From: Micromonospora sp. HK10 | GTDB taxonomy: Bacteria > Actinomycetota > Actinomycetes > Mycobacteriales > Micromonosporaceae | Assembly: GCF_000982955.1 (NCBI RefSeq) | Contig: NZ_KQ058872.1 | Location: 1 to 47,735, forward strand | Reading direction: 5' to 3' | DNA length: 47,735 nucleotides | Made by a program: the position numbers and the translations under genes | The notes under the pieces: generated by a model | Databases searched by the model: none | What the model saw: the letters and a program-made list of their open reading frames with translations, nothing else | Told to the model about the DNA's origin: nothing | In this document: one piece after another, positions 7,553 through 16,164 of the stretch | How positions within the stretch are numbered: position 1 is the first letter of the stretch | How the letters are laid out: every line of letters begins with the position of its first letter

Positions 7553-8422
7553 ATGGCCGGCGCGCTGCGGCTCGGTGGACGGACCTTCTCCCCGGATGAG
7601 CTGGTGGTGATGGCGATCGTCAATCGCACGCCCGACTCGTTCTTCGACCGGGGTGCCACCTTCGCCCAGGACAGCGCGCTGCGGGCGGTGGAGCGGGCGG
7701 TCGCCGAGGGCGCGGAGATCATCGATATCGGTGGGGTGAAGGCCGGGCCGGGCGACGAGGTCGACGTGGCCGAGGAGATCCGCCGGACGGTGGACACCAT
7801 CGCGGCGGTCCGGGCCGCCTTTCCGGACGTGGTCATCTCGATCGACACCTGGCGGGCCGAGGTGGCGGTGGAGGCGGTGGCCGCCGGGGCCGACCTGCTG
7901 AACGACACCTGGTCGGGGGCCGATCCGGCGCTGGCCCGGGTCGCCGCCACGACCGGCGCCGGGCTGGTTTGCTCGCACGCCGGCGGGCTCGCCCCGCGTA
8001 CCCGGCCGCACCGGGCCGCCTTCGACGACGTGCTGGCCGACGTGCTCAGCACGGTGACCGGGCTCGCCGACCGTGCGGTCTCCCTCGGCGTACGGCCGGA
8101 CGGGATCCTCATCGACCCGGCGCACGACTTCGGCAAGAACACCCGCCACTCGCTGGAGATCACCCGGCGGCTGGGCGAGCTGACCGGGACCGGCTGGCCC
8201 GTGCTGGTCGCGCTCTCGAACAAGGACTTCATCGGCGAGACGCTGGACCTGCCGGTGCCGGAGCGGCTGGAGGGCACGCTCGCGGCCACCGCCGTCTCCG
8301 CCTGGCTGGGCGCCCGGGTGTTCCGCGCCCATCAGGTACGCCAGACCCGCCGGGTGCTCGACATGGTGGCCTCGATCCGGGGCGACCGACCGCCCGCGTT
8401 GACCCGGCGCGGCCTCGCCTGA
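7553..8422 (+). CDS. folP2: Dihydropteroate synthase-like protein, FolP2 type
   Basis: 289 residues from ATG 7553 with AGGAGG 5 nt upstream. TIM-barrel DHPS family: MAIVNRTPDSFFDRG corresponds to the pterin/PABA loop 1, IIDIGGVKAGPG to loop 2, VISIDTWRAEVA, LLNDTWSG and the C-terminal RAHQVRQTRRVLDM. Several family residues are changed in the way typical of FolP2 (KAGPG in place of ESTRPG, SNKDF in place of the S-R-K substrate motif). Mycobacterial FolP2 (Rv1207) is reported not to replace a true DHPS, so folate synthesis should not be assumed. It is divergent from the DivIVA-domain gene. Confidence 0.9.
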   Translation: MAGALRLGGRTFSPDELVVMAIVNRTPDSFFDRGATFAQDSALRAVERAVAEGAEIIDIGGVKAGPGDEVDVAEEIRRTVDTIAAVRAAFPDVVISIDTWRAEVAVEAVAAGADLLNDTWSGADPALARVAATTGAGLVCSHAGGLAPRTRPHRAAFDDVLADVLSTVTGLADRAVSLGVRPDGILIDPAHDFGKNTRHSLEITRRLGELTGTGWPVLVALSNKDFIGETLDLPVPERLEGTLAATAVSAWLGARVFRAHQVRQTRRVLDMVASIRGDRPPALTRRGLA

Positions 8423-8429
8423 GCGGGGC

Positions 8430-8807
8430 TCAGGTCCAGCGGAGGATGTTCCGGCGCCAGGCGTAGAGGATGCCGAGCGCCACCACGGCCACGAAGATCG
8501 CCATCTCCACCACGGTCGTCACGCCGAACCCGGGCCGGTCGAAGATCAGCGCCCAGGGGAAGAGGAAGACCGCCTCGACCGCGAAGAGCACGTAGAGGTA
8601 CGCGTAGACGTAGTAGCGGATCTGCATCTGCGCCCAGTCGCCGCCCACCGGGTCGATGCCGCACTCATAGCTGGTCCGCTTGCCCCACGGATCGGCCGGA
8701 CGGCCAGGACGTAACACCCGGTTGGCCGAGAACGCCGTAACGAAGAAGAGCACGGCAGCGAGCAACAGGAGACCGAGCGTGGCGTACGAGCCGAGGTATC
8801 CGGTCAC
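8430..8807 (-). CDS. nuoA: NADH-quinone oxidoreductase subunit A, orphan copy
   Basis: 125 residues from GTG 8807, three transmembrane helices (about 8-28, 65-85, 95-115). The conserved loop KRTSYECGIDPVGGDW and the following RYYVYAYLYVLFAVEAVFLFPWA identify NuoA, a membrane-arm subunit of complex I. No nuoB or other nuo gene is next to it; it stands between folP2 (convergent, 7 nt) and a divergent surface-protein gene. It is therefore either a second copy or a displaced nuoA. Confidence 0.92.
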   Translation of the reverse strand: MTGYLGSYATLGLLLLAAVLFFVTAFSANRVLRPGRPADPWGKRTSYECGIDPVGGDWAQMQIRYYVYAYLYVLFAVEAVFLFPWALIFDRPGFGVTTVVEMAIFVAVVALGILYAWRRNILRWT

Positions 8808-8937
8808 GTTCGGGAGCCTACCGGGCCACCCGGCCGGACCGCCCCGGACACGTTACGGTTTTGTTTCCTGGCGGGACTAGTGCCGGACAGCAACTGTTGC
8901 CGAATAATGACAACTCACTGAGCGTCACGGAGGAGAG

Positions 8938-10383
8938 ATGGCCCGCCCCCGCGTACGCCCCGCCTGGCGGGTCGCGCAGCCTCGAATGTCCGTCCTGCTC
9001 ATGCGCGCCCTCGCGGCCGGACTGGCGGCCGCCGTCGCGGCGGCGCCCGGCTTCGCGGCTGCCTCGCCCACCGTGACCGGCCCGGTCCGGGCCATGGCCG
9101 CCGAACCGCTGCCCGGTGAGGCGAGCGATCCGGCCGGCGGCGCGGACACCGATCCGACCGACGGCACGCCGACGGCCGACCCCACCGACACCGGGCCGGC
9201 GCCCACCACCGCCCCGCCGACCGAGAGCGCCCCGCCGGAGACCACGTCACCGGCCCCGCCGACCACCGAGCCGGCGCCGCCGACCACCAGCGCCCCGGGT
9301 GAGCCGGTCCCGACCACCACCAAGCCGAGGCCTGGCACGCCCGCCCCGCTCCCGCCTCCGCCCGGCCAGCCCGGGCCCCCGGGAAGCCCGCTCGGAGTGC
9401 ACGTCAGCACCGGCGACGTCACCCTGACGTCGGGGTACTGGAACGCGGACAGCACCCTCGCCACGCTGCAGGTGACCGTCACGAACACCGGCCGGGTGGC
9501 GGAGCGCATCGGCCTGGGCTACACCCTGCCGGCCGGGCTCACCGACGCCGGTACGCCGGGCTGCGCGCCGGCCGGTGGCGGCGCCTACCGCTGCGGCGAG
9601 TGGACCGCCGCTCCCGGCAGCCGGTTCAGCAGCCGGATCCGGCTCCGGGTCTCCGGTACGGCCTGGCGGTCCATGCCGCTGAGCGGAACCGTCCGGGTGA
9701 CCGCCGGCGCGGCGGGGGTCACCGGCACGGCCGGCGACGACGAGGGCTTCGCGGTCCTCTTCCCGCCCGGCCCGCCGGTCCCCGGTATCGCGCTCCGCGC
9801 CGACGAGGTGGTCTTCGACATCACCGGCGCCCCGACCACCCTCTCCGTACACCTCGGCAACACCGGCCAGGTCGACGCCGCCGGCCGGATCGAGGTGGTG
9901 CTCCCCGACGGGGTGACCGTCACCGACCCGCCACCCGGCTGCACCGCCGCGAGCGGCGACCGGACCCGCTGCGACCTGGGCAGGGTGGCCGCCGGCCGCG
10001 GCGTCGACCTGCGGCTGCCGGTGAGCGCCACGGCGGAGGCCCAGCGCCGGGCCCCGCTGGCCGGCGCCGTGATCGGGTGGCTGGACCCGCGCAGCGGCCG
10101 GGACCGTCAGGTGCAGATGAGCTTCCGGATCGCCGCCGCCGCCGCGCTGAGCACCCCGCCGGTCACCTCGCCCACGGCGACCGGCTCCCAGGGCGTGCTG
10201 GCCGCCGCCGAGCAGGACACCGGGCGGGACCGTGACGGCACGGCGCGGCAGACCGCGGTCGCCCTGATCGTGGTCTCCGGGCTCCTGGTGGTCCTCGCGC
10301 TCGCCCTGGCGACCACGTCGCTGCGCCGCCGGCTGAGCGATCCGCCCGGCGGGGACGGCGGGAACGGCAGCCGAACTCGGTGA
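8938..10383 (+). CDS. Secreted, C-terminally anchored surface protein with DUF11-like repeats
   Basis: 481 residues from ATG 8938, with GGAGGA 3 nt upstream. A long signal peptide (hydrophobic about 20-45, cleavage near AAAS/AMAAEP) is followed by a Pro/Thr-rich wall-spanning stretch (about 55-145), two Ig-like DUF11-type domains (about 155-260 and 280-385, each with a Cys pair, e.g. CAPAGGGAYRC and CTAASGDRTRC), and a C-terminal membrane helix (about 445-465) with a basic tail. It is thus probably a cell-surface protein. The promoter region holds GCAAC-T-GTTGC at 8890-8900. No enzymatic function is visible. Confidence 0.85.
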   Translation: MARPRVRPAWRVAQPRMSVLLMRALAAGLAAAVAAAPGFAAASPTVTGPVRAMAAEPLPGEASDPAGGADTDPTDGTPTADPTDTGPAPTTAPPTESAPPETTSPAPPTTEPAPPTTSAPGEPVPTTTKPRPGTPAPLPPPPGQPGPPGSPLGVHVSTGDVTLTSGYWNADSTLATLQVTVTNTGRVAERIGLGYTLPAGLTDAGTPGCAPAGGGAYRCGEWTAAPGSRFSSRIRLRVSGTAWRSMPLSGTVRVTAGAAGVTGTAGDDEGFAVLFPPGPPVPGIALRADEVVFDITGAPTTLSVHLGNTGQVDAAGRIEVVLPDGVTVTDPPPGCTAASGDRTRCDLGRVAAGRGVDLRLPVSATAEAQRRAPLAGAVIGWLDPRSGRDRQVQMSFRIAAAAALSTPPVTSPTATGSQGVLAAAEQDTGRDRDGTARQTAVALIVVSGLLVVLALALATTSLRRRLSDPPGGDGGNGSRTR

Positions 10384-10566
10384 TCTGGATTACGGGTGGC
10401 GGTACTAAACGGTCCATAGCCGGGCATACACCGGCCCGATCAGTTCCCATACGTCGGACCTCCACCAAGGTTGCCCTAAGCGGTCGACGTACGCTCTGAC
10501 GTGAGAATCGGAGCGGGCCGCACCGGCGACGGACGGCCGGCGGCAGCGGCGCGTCGAGGAGGGCAC

Positions 10567-10644
10567 GTGGCGGGGCAAGGCGGGGTCACCAACATGTTCA
10601 GCCGCCCCTGCGACGGCGCTGAGCGAAGCGAGGTGCGGGCGTGA
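10567..10644 (+). CDS. Short leader ORF coupled to korA
   Basis: 25 codons from GTG 10567, with a GAGGAGGG ribosome site at 10555-10562 that is much better than anything before korA. The peptide begins MAGQGGVTNMF and its TGA (10642-10644) overlaps the korA GTG (10641-10643). The frame is also open from GTG 10501. The layout suggests that korA translation is coupled to, or gated by, this ORF. The peptide resembles nothing I know. Confidence 0.45.
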   Translation: MAGQGGVTNMFSRPCDGAERSEVRA

Positions 10645-12488
10645 CCAAGCAGATCCGTCAACTGGACCGGGTGGTGATCCGGTTCGCCGGTGACTCGGGT
10701 GATGGCATGCAGCTCACCGGTGACCGGTTCACCTCTGAGACGGCCCAGCTGGGCAACGACATCTCCACGTTGCCCAACTTCCCGGCCGAGATCCGGGCAC
10801 CCGCCGGCACCCTGCCGGGCGTGTCGAGCTTCCAGGTGCACTTCGCCGACTACGACATCCTGACCCCCGGTGACGCCCCGAACGTGCTGGTGGCGATGAA
10901 CCCGGCGGCGCTCAAGGCCAACCTGGCCGAGCTGCCGCGCGGCGCGGACATCATCGTCAACACCGACGAGTTCAACCGGCGCAACCTGGCCAAGGTGGGC
11001 TACACCACCAGCCCGCTGGAGGACGGCTCGCTGGCCGGCTACCAGCTGCACCCGGTGGCGCTGACCTCGATGACGGTCGGCGCGCTGGCCGAGCACGACG
11101 TGTCCAAGAAGGACGCCGAGCGGGCCAAGAACATGTTCGCTCTCGGCCTGCTGAGCTGGATGTACTCCCGCCCGTACGAGTCGACGCTGCGCTTCCTGGA
11201 GCGCAAGTTCGCGGCCCGTCCCGAGCTGGTCGCGGCGAACATCGCGGCCTTCCGGGCCGGCTGGAACTTCGGCGAGACCACCGAGGACTTCTCCGTCCGG
11301 TACGAGGTCAAGCCGGCCAGGATGCTGCCGGGCACCTACCGGAACATCACCGGCAACGCGGCGCTCTCGCTCGGTCTGGTCGCCGCCGGCGTCCGCTCGG
11401 GGCTGCCGGTCTTCCTCGGGGCGTACCCGATCACGCCGGCGTCGGACATCCTGCACGAGCTGAGCAAGCACAAGAAGCTCGGTGTGGTGACCATGCAGGC
11501 CGAGGACGAGATCGCGGCGGTCGGCGCGGCGCTGGGCGCGTCCTACGGCGGCTCGCTCGGAGTGACCACGACCAGCGGTCCCGGGGTGGCGTTGAAGAGC
11601 GAGACGATCTCCCTGGCGGTGGCGCTGGAGCTGCCCCTGGTCATCGTCGACGTGCAGCGCGCCGGGCCGTCCACCGGCATGCCGACCAAGACCGAGCAGG
11701 CCGACCTCAACATGGCGCTGTACGGCCGGCACGGCGAGGCCCCGGTCGCGGTGATCGCGCCGAAGTCGCCGGCGGACTGCTTCTACGCCGCCCTGGAGGC
11801 GGCCCGGATCGCGCTGACCTACCGCACGCCGGTCATTCTGCTCTCCGACAACTACGTGGCCAACGGCTCCGAGCCGTGGCTGCTGCCGGACGTGGCCAGC
11901 CTGCCCGATCTGCGGGTGGAGTTCGCCACCCGGCCCAACGGCGAGGACGGCACCACCTTCCTGCCGTACCTGCGGGACCCGGAGACCCTGGCGCGGCCGT
12001 GGGCGGTGCCCGGCACGCCGGGCCTGGAGCACCGGATCGGCGGCCTGGAGAAGGCCGACAAGACCGGCGACATCTCGTACGACCCGGCCAACCACGACTT
12101 CATGGTGCGGACCCGGGCGGCCCGGATCGAGACGATCCCGGTGCCGGACGTCGAGGTGGAGGACCCGGACGGCGACGCGCGGGTGCTGGTGCTCGGCTGG
12201 GGCTCCACGTACGGCCCGATCGGCGCCGCGTGTCGGGGGCTGCGGCAGCGCGGGCTCTCCGTCGCCCAGGCGCACCTGCGCCACCTGGCCCCGATGCCGG
12301 CCAACCTCGGTGAGGTGCTCCGCTCCTATCAGCGGGTGGTCATCCCGGAGATGAACCTCGGCCAGCTCGCCCACGTGATCCGGGCGAAGTACCTGGTCGA
12401 CGCGGTCGGCTACAACCAGGTCCGCGGTCTGCCGTTCACCGCCGCCGAGCTGGAGACGATGCTGGAAGAGGTCGTGAAGAATGTCTGA
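10641..12488 (+). CDS. korA: 2-oxoacid:acceptor oxidoreductase, alpha subunit (fused gamma-alpha)
   Basis: 615 residues. The N-terminal gamma domain (about 1-190; RFAGDSGDGMQLTGDRF) is fused to the alpha pyrimidine-binding domain (about 210-430; FLGAYPITPASDILHEL, then TTTSGPGVALKSETISLA) and a C-terminal transketolase-like domain. With KorB it oxidatively decarboxylates 2-oxoglutarate to succinyl-CoA and passes electrons to ferredoxin, as for mycobacterial KorAB (Rv2455c/Rv2454c). Its stop lies 8 nt inside korB. Its own start has little ribosome site beyond the leader ORF. Substrate 2-oxoglutarate is inferred from the actinobacterial homologues. Confidence 0.95.
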   Translation: MTKQIRQLDRVVIRFAGDSGDGMQLTGDRFTSETAQLGNDISTLPNFPAEIRAPAGTLPGVSSFQVHFADYDILTPGDAPNVLVAMNPAALKANLAELPRGADIIVNTDEFNRRNLAKVGYTTSPLEDGSLAGYQLHPVALTSMTVGALAEHDVSKKDAERAKNMFALGLLSWMYSRPYESTLRFLERKFAARPELVAANIAAFRAGWNFGETTEDFSVRYEVKPARMLPGTYRNITGNAALSLGLVAAGVRSGLPVFLGAYPITPASDILHELSKHKKLGVVTMQAEDEIAAVGAALGASYGGSLGVTTTSGPGVALKSETISLAVALELPLVIVDVQRAGPSTGMPTKTEQADLNMALYGRHGEAPVAVIAPKSPADCFYAALEAARIALTYRTPVILLSDNYVANGSEPWLLPDVASLPDLRVEFATRPNGEDGTTFLPYLRDPETLARPWAVPGTPGLEHRIGGLEKADKTGDISYDPANHDFMVRTRAARIETIPVPDVEVEDPDGDARVLVLGWGSTYGPIGAACRGLRQRGLSVAQAHLRHLAPMPANLGEVLRSYQRVVIPEMNLGQLAHVIRAKYLVDAVGYNQVRGLPFTAAELETMLEEVVKNV

Positions 12489-13515
12489 GCCCGTCGCCCT
12501 CAAGCTCACCGCCAAGGACTTCAAGTCCGACCAGGAGGTGCGCTGGTGCCCCGGCTGCGGTGACTACGCCATCTTGGCCGCCGTGCAGGGGTTCATGCCG
12601 GAGCTGAACGTCCCCCGGGAGAACATCGTCTTCATCTCGGGCATCGGCTGCTCCTCGCGCTTCCCGTACTACATGAACACGTACGGGATGCACTCGATCC
12701 ACGGCCGCGCCCCGGCGATCGCCACCGGCCTCTCCGCGACCCGGCCCGACCTGTCGGTCTGGGTGGTCACCGGGGACGGCGACGCGCTCTCCATCGGCGG
12801 CAACCACCTGATCCACGCGCTGCGCCGCAACGTCAACCTCAAGATCCTGCTCTTCAACAACCGGATCTACGGCCTGACCAAGGGGCAGTACTCGCCGACC
12901 TCCGAGGTCGGCAAGATCACGAAGTCGACGCCGGTCGGCTCGGCGGACGCGCCGTTCAACCCGCTGTCGCTGGCCCTCGGCGCGGAGGCCACCTTCGTGG
13001 CCCGGACCATCGACTCCGACCGCAAGCACCTCCAGTCGGTGCTGCGGGCCGCCGCCGCCCACCAGGGTTCCGCGTTCGTGGAGATCTACCAGAACTGCAA
13101 CATCTTCAACGACGGCGCCTTCGATCAGCTCAAGGAGCCGGCGACCCGGGACGACGCGCTGATCCGGCTGGAGCACGGGCAGCCGATCACGTTCGGCAAG
13201 GACGGGCAGTTCTGCGTCGTCCACCCGCCGGGCGGTTTCGGGCTGGAGGTGCGCGAGACCGCGGCCACCCCGGCCGAGGAGATCGTGGTGCATGACGCGA
13301 CGGTCAACGACCCCGCGTACGCCTTCGCGCTGTCCCGCCTGCCCGGCCTGGACCTGCGCAACACCCCGATCGGCGTGTTCCGCTCGGTGCAGCGGGCGTC
13401 GTACGACAGCGTCGTGCAGGAGCAGGTGGCCGCCGCCCGGGCCGCGGTCAGCGAGACCCCGGAGGAGCAGCTCGCCGGCCTGCTCGCCGGTGGCGACACC
13501 TGGACGATTCTCTGA
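12481..13515 (+). CDS. korB: 2-oxoacid:ferredoxin oxidoreductase, beta subunit
   Basis: 344 residues from ATG 12481, overlapping korA by 8 nt. The thiamine diphosphate motif GDGDALSIGGNHLIH ends with LLFNNRIYGLTKGQYSPTS. Iron-sulfur cluster cysteines are in RWCPGCGDY, SGIGCSSR and YQNCNIFND. This is the catalytic partner of KorA in the CoA-dependent, oxygen-tolerant alternative to 2-oxoglutarate dehydrogenase. A hairpin follows 21 nt after the stop, so the operon is korA-korB only. Confidence 0.96.
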   Translation: MSEPVALKLTAKDFKSDQEVRWCPGCGDYAILAAVQGFMPELNVPRENIVFISGIGCSSRFPYYMNTYGMHSIHGRAPAIATGLSATRPDLSVWVVTGDGDALSIGGNHLIHALRRNVNLKILLFNNRIYGLTKGQYSPTSEVGKITKSTPVGSADAPFNPLSLALGAEATFVARTIDSDRKHLQSVLRAAAAHQGSAFVEIYQNCNIFNDGAFDQLKEPATRDDALIRLEHGQPITFGKDGQFCVVHPPGGFGLEVRETAATPAEEIVVHDATVNDPAYAFALSRLPGLDLRNTPIGVFRSVQRASYDSVVQEQVAAARAAVSETPEEQLAGLLAGGDTWTIL

Positions 13516-13535
13516 CCGGCCGGTACTGACCGGAT

Positions 13536-13567
13536 GAGGGTGGCGTTCCCGAGGGAGCGCCACCCTC
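13536..13567 (+). terminator. Terminator of korAB
   Basis: A 10-bp perfect stem (13536-13545 with 13558-13567) 20 nt past the korB stop, between convergent korB and azoR; it could serve both strands. Confidence 0.8.
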
Positions 13568-13589
13568 TTCGTCTGCCGGACGGCTCCGG

Positions 13590-14237
13590 TCAGGCCGCGG
13601 CCGAGGCGGGCAGCCAGAGCTCGTCGATCTCCCGCTCCGCGGTGGCCAGGCTCGCCTCGTGCAGCGGGATCAGCTCGGCCATGGCCGGGTTCACCGGGGC
13701 CAGCGTCAGCTCGGCGGTGATGAAGCGCGGCTGGATCCCGGTCAGCGAGAGGCCGTGCGGCAGCCAGGGCTCGGCGTGGTCCCAGCCCGCCCGCGGCGTG
13801 CCCGGGCCGTAGCCGCCGCCCCGGCTGGCCAGCACGATGAACTCCCGGTCGCCCAGCAGGCCGGCGTTGCTAACCGGGTCGTACGCGATGCCCGGCGCGA
13901 TGAGGTGGTCCACCCAGGTCTTCACACTGCTGGGTGCCCCGTAGTTGTAGAGCGGCAACCCGAGCAGGACGGTGTCGGCCCGCTTCACCTCGGCCACCAG
14001 TTCCTCGGAGAGCGCCCACGACGCGCGCTGTTCCGGGCTGTGCTGCTCGGCCGGCACCATCCGGGCGAGGCCGCCGGCCTCGTCGAGGTGGGGCAGCGGG
14101 TTCCGGCCCAGGTCCCGGTAGGTCACGGTGCCGTCGGGATGGGCGGCGCGCCAGGCCGCGGCGGCCCGGGCGGTGAGCCGCCGGCTGATCGAGTGCTCGC
14201 CCCGGATGCTCGAGTCGATGTGCAACAGCTGTGCCAT
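13590..14237 (-). CDS. azoR: FMN-dependent NADH-azoreductase / flavodoxin-fold quinone reductase
   Basis: 215 residues from ATG 14237, with GGAGGG upstream. Flavodoxin-like fold: LLHIDSSIRGEHSISRRL is the phosphate-binding N-terminus, PLYNYGAPSSVKTWVDHL the FMN-side loop, and SRGGGYGPG the second FMN loop. Length and motifs match AzoR, which reduces azo compounds and quinones with NADH. It is divergent from a MarR regulator across 84 nt, the usual pairing in which the regulator represses the reductase until an electrophile or quinone is sensed. Confidence 0.9.
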   Translation of the reverse strand: MAQLLHIDSSIRGEHSISRRLTARAAAAWRAAHPDGTVTYRDLGRNPLPHLDEAGGLARMVPAEQHSPEQRASWALSEELVAEVKRADTVLLGLPLYNYGAPSSVKTWVDHLIAPGIAYDPVSNAGLLGDREFIVLASRGGGYGPGTPRAGWDHAEPWLPHGLSLTGIQPRFITAELTLAPVNPAMAELIPLHEASLATAEREIDELWLPASAAA

Positions 14238-14321
14238 TTGGCTAACCCTCCAAGGATCGTTTGTGAAGCACGAACTATTTATAGCAGGCAGACCGTCTGG
14301 TGGCTCGGTAAACTGGGTCAC
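14238..14321. promoter_or_regulatory. Shared control region of azoR and the MarR gene
   Basis: An 84-nt divergent intergenic region, AT-rich in the middle (AACTATTTATAGC). It contains TCGT-N9-ACGA near 14255-14272, a possible half-site pair for the adjacent MarR protein. The operator itself cannot be fixed by eye. Confidence 0.45.
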
Positions 14322-14810
14322 ATGCCTGCCGTGCCGGTCGACGAGTCGGAGCGCCGCTCCGGTGCGCTCCTGGACCACCTGGCCCGGCGGATGCGGCTGC
14401 GGTCGGAGTCGGTGCTCGCGCCGCTCGGCCTGCGGCCCCGGCACCTCGTCGCGCTCACCGTGCTGCGCGACGCCGGGGACATCAGCCAGCAGGGCCTGGC
14501 CAGCACGTTGCAGATCGACGGCACGAACGTGGTCGGCCTGCTCAACGACCTGGAGGCGGCGGACCTGGTCGAGCGGCGGCGCTCAGCGGCCGACCGGCGC
14601 CGGCACGTGGTACGCCTCACCGAAACCGGCGGAAAACGCCTCCGGGAGGCGGAATGTGCCCTCGCCGCCGCCGAGGCCGAGGTGCTCGGCGCGCTGGAAC
14701 CGGCCGAGCGCGACACGCTCTACGAGTTGCTCCGGCGCGCGGCCAGCGGCGCCCCGGTCACCTGCACCGACGCCTTGACGGACGGCGGGGAGCCGGACAC
14801 CGCCTGCTGA
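14322..14810 (+). CDS. MarR-family transcriptional regulator
   Basis: 162 residues from ATG 14322. Winged helix: LTVLRDAGDISQQGLASTL then the recognition helix IDGTNVVGLLNDLEAADLV and the wing RRRSAADRRRHVVRLTETG, with dimerisation helices at both ends. The gene is divergent from azoR and probably controls it and itself. One cysteine (AECALAAAE) lies after the wing and another two near the C-terminus; redox sensing is possible but not shown. Confidence 0.9.
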   Translation: MPAVPVDESERRSGALLDHLARRMRLRSESVLAPLGLRPRHLVALTVLRDAGDISQQGLASTLQIDGTNVVGLLNDLEAADLVERRRSAADRRRHVVRLTETGGKRLREAECALAAAEAEVLGALEPAERDTLYELLRRAASGAPVTCTDALTDGGEPDTAC

Positions 14811-14861
14811 GGGGCGCCGACGTGCTGAGGGCCGGCGCGGGCGTCGACCGGACCGGCCCGG

Positions 14862-15875
14862 TCAGCTGACCGTGGCCGAGTGTGGGCGGTCGTCGCGGAC
14901 GTGCACCAGCATGTCGCCGGTCTCGATCACCGCGGCCGCCCGGTCGTTCAGCGTGACCACCTTGCCCCGGCGTACCAGCGCGATGACCAGCGACTCCAAC
15001 TCCCGGGGCGACTTGCCCACCTCGCTGCGCTCGGCGGACCGCATGGCCAGCGCCATGCCCTGCCCCGGGGTGAGCAGGTCCTCCACCACGTCGATCAGCG
15101 GCGGGGCGGAGGTGGAGAGGCCGAGCAGCCGGCCGGCGGTCGCCGAGGAGACGATCACGTGATGCGCGCCGCTCTGCTTGAGCAGGGGCGCGTTCTCCGC
15201 CTCGCGGGCCGCCGCGATGATCCGCACCTGGCCGGCGGTGAGCTGGCGGACGGTCAGCGCGACCAGCACCGAGGCGTCATCGCTGTCGGTCGCGATGATC
15301 ACCGCCTTGGCGGTCCGGACGTGGGCCTGCTCCAGCACCGACGAGCGGGTGGCCGAGCCCTCGATCGCGACCAGGCCGGCCGAGGTGGCCTGCCGCAGCG
15401 CCGGTCCGCTCCGCTCCACCACCACGATCTTGGACTTGTCCGCACCGTTCTCCAGGAGGGCGGAGACCGCGCTGCGGCCCTTGGTGCCGTAGCCGCAGAT
15501 GATCACGTGGTCCTTCACGGTCCTCCTCCAGTGCGACAGGCGACGGCCGGTCCGGTACTGCTCGGTCAGAACTTCCAGCGTGGTGCCGACCAGGATGATC
15601 AGGAAGAGCACCCGGGCCGGGGTCACGAAGAGGACGTTGACCAGGCGCGCCGACTGAGCGGACGGGGTGATGTCGCCGTACCCGGTGGTGGAGAGCGACA
15701 CCACCGCGTAGTAGAAGCAGTCGAGCACGGTGAGCCCGTCCTCGTTGACGTCGCGGTAGCCGTCCCGGTCGAGCCAGACCACGAACACCACGGCGAACAC
15801 CAGGCCCAGGGCGGCGAGCAGGCGCAGACTCAAGGCGCTCAGCGGCCCCCGCCGTTGCGCGGGAAAATGGATCAC
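14862..15875 (-). CDS. Potassium channel with RCK (TrkA-N) domain
   Basis: About 337 residues from GTG 15875; ATG 15935 would add 20 residues of no obvious role. Two transmembrane helices flank a pore loop whose selectivity filter TTGYGD is at about residues 63-68. A cytosolic Rossmann RCK domain follows (HVIICGYGTKGRSAVSALL, then KIVVVER and AIIATDSDDA) and a C-terminal TrkA-C-like part. This is the layout of MthK/Kch-like ligand-gated K+ channels. It is convergent with the MarR gene. Confidence 0.92.
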   Translation of the reverse strand: MIHFPAQRRGPLSALSLRLLAALGLVFAVVFVVWLDRDGYRDVNEDGLTVLDCFYYAVVSLSTTGYGDITPSAQSARLVNVLFVTPARVLFLIILVGTTLEVLTEQYRTGRRLSHWRRTVKDHVIICGYGTKGRSAVSALLENGADKSKIVVVERSGPALRQATSAGLVAIEGSATRSSVLEQAHVRTAKAVIIATDSDDASVLVALTVRQLTAGQVRIIAAAREAENAPLLKQSGAHHVIVSSATAGRLLGLSTSAPPLIDVVEDLLTPGQGMALAMRSAERSEVGKSPRELESLVIALVRRGKVVTLNDRAAAVIETGDMLVHVRDDRPHSATVS

Positions 15876-16164
15876 TGTCGGTCCCGCTCCGCCGCCGTCG
15901 CCTGCACTGGCACAAGATAGCCGGTGCGCCGCCACCCGGCCTCCCGGGCCAGGATCTCCACGGCCCCCGCACCGGCGGTGAGGACCTCGTCACAGCGCCG
16001 ACCACGTCGTGTCGAGCCGGCATCCCCGCCCGGCCGTCCGGCGCCGACCCGGCCGGCCCGGCCGGAGGCGGGACCAGCGGGCGCGCGACCGGCCGGGCCG
16101 GTGCCGGCGGCCCGGACGGGGCATGATGGGGGCGTCCCCGAACGACGACCGCGAGGAGGCCCGC

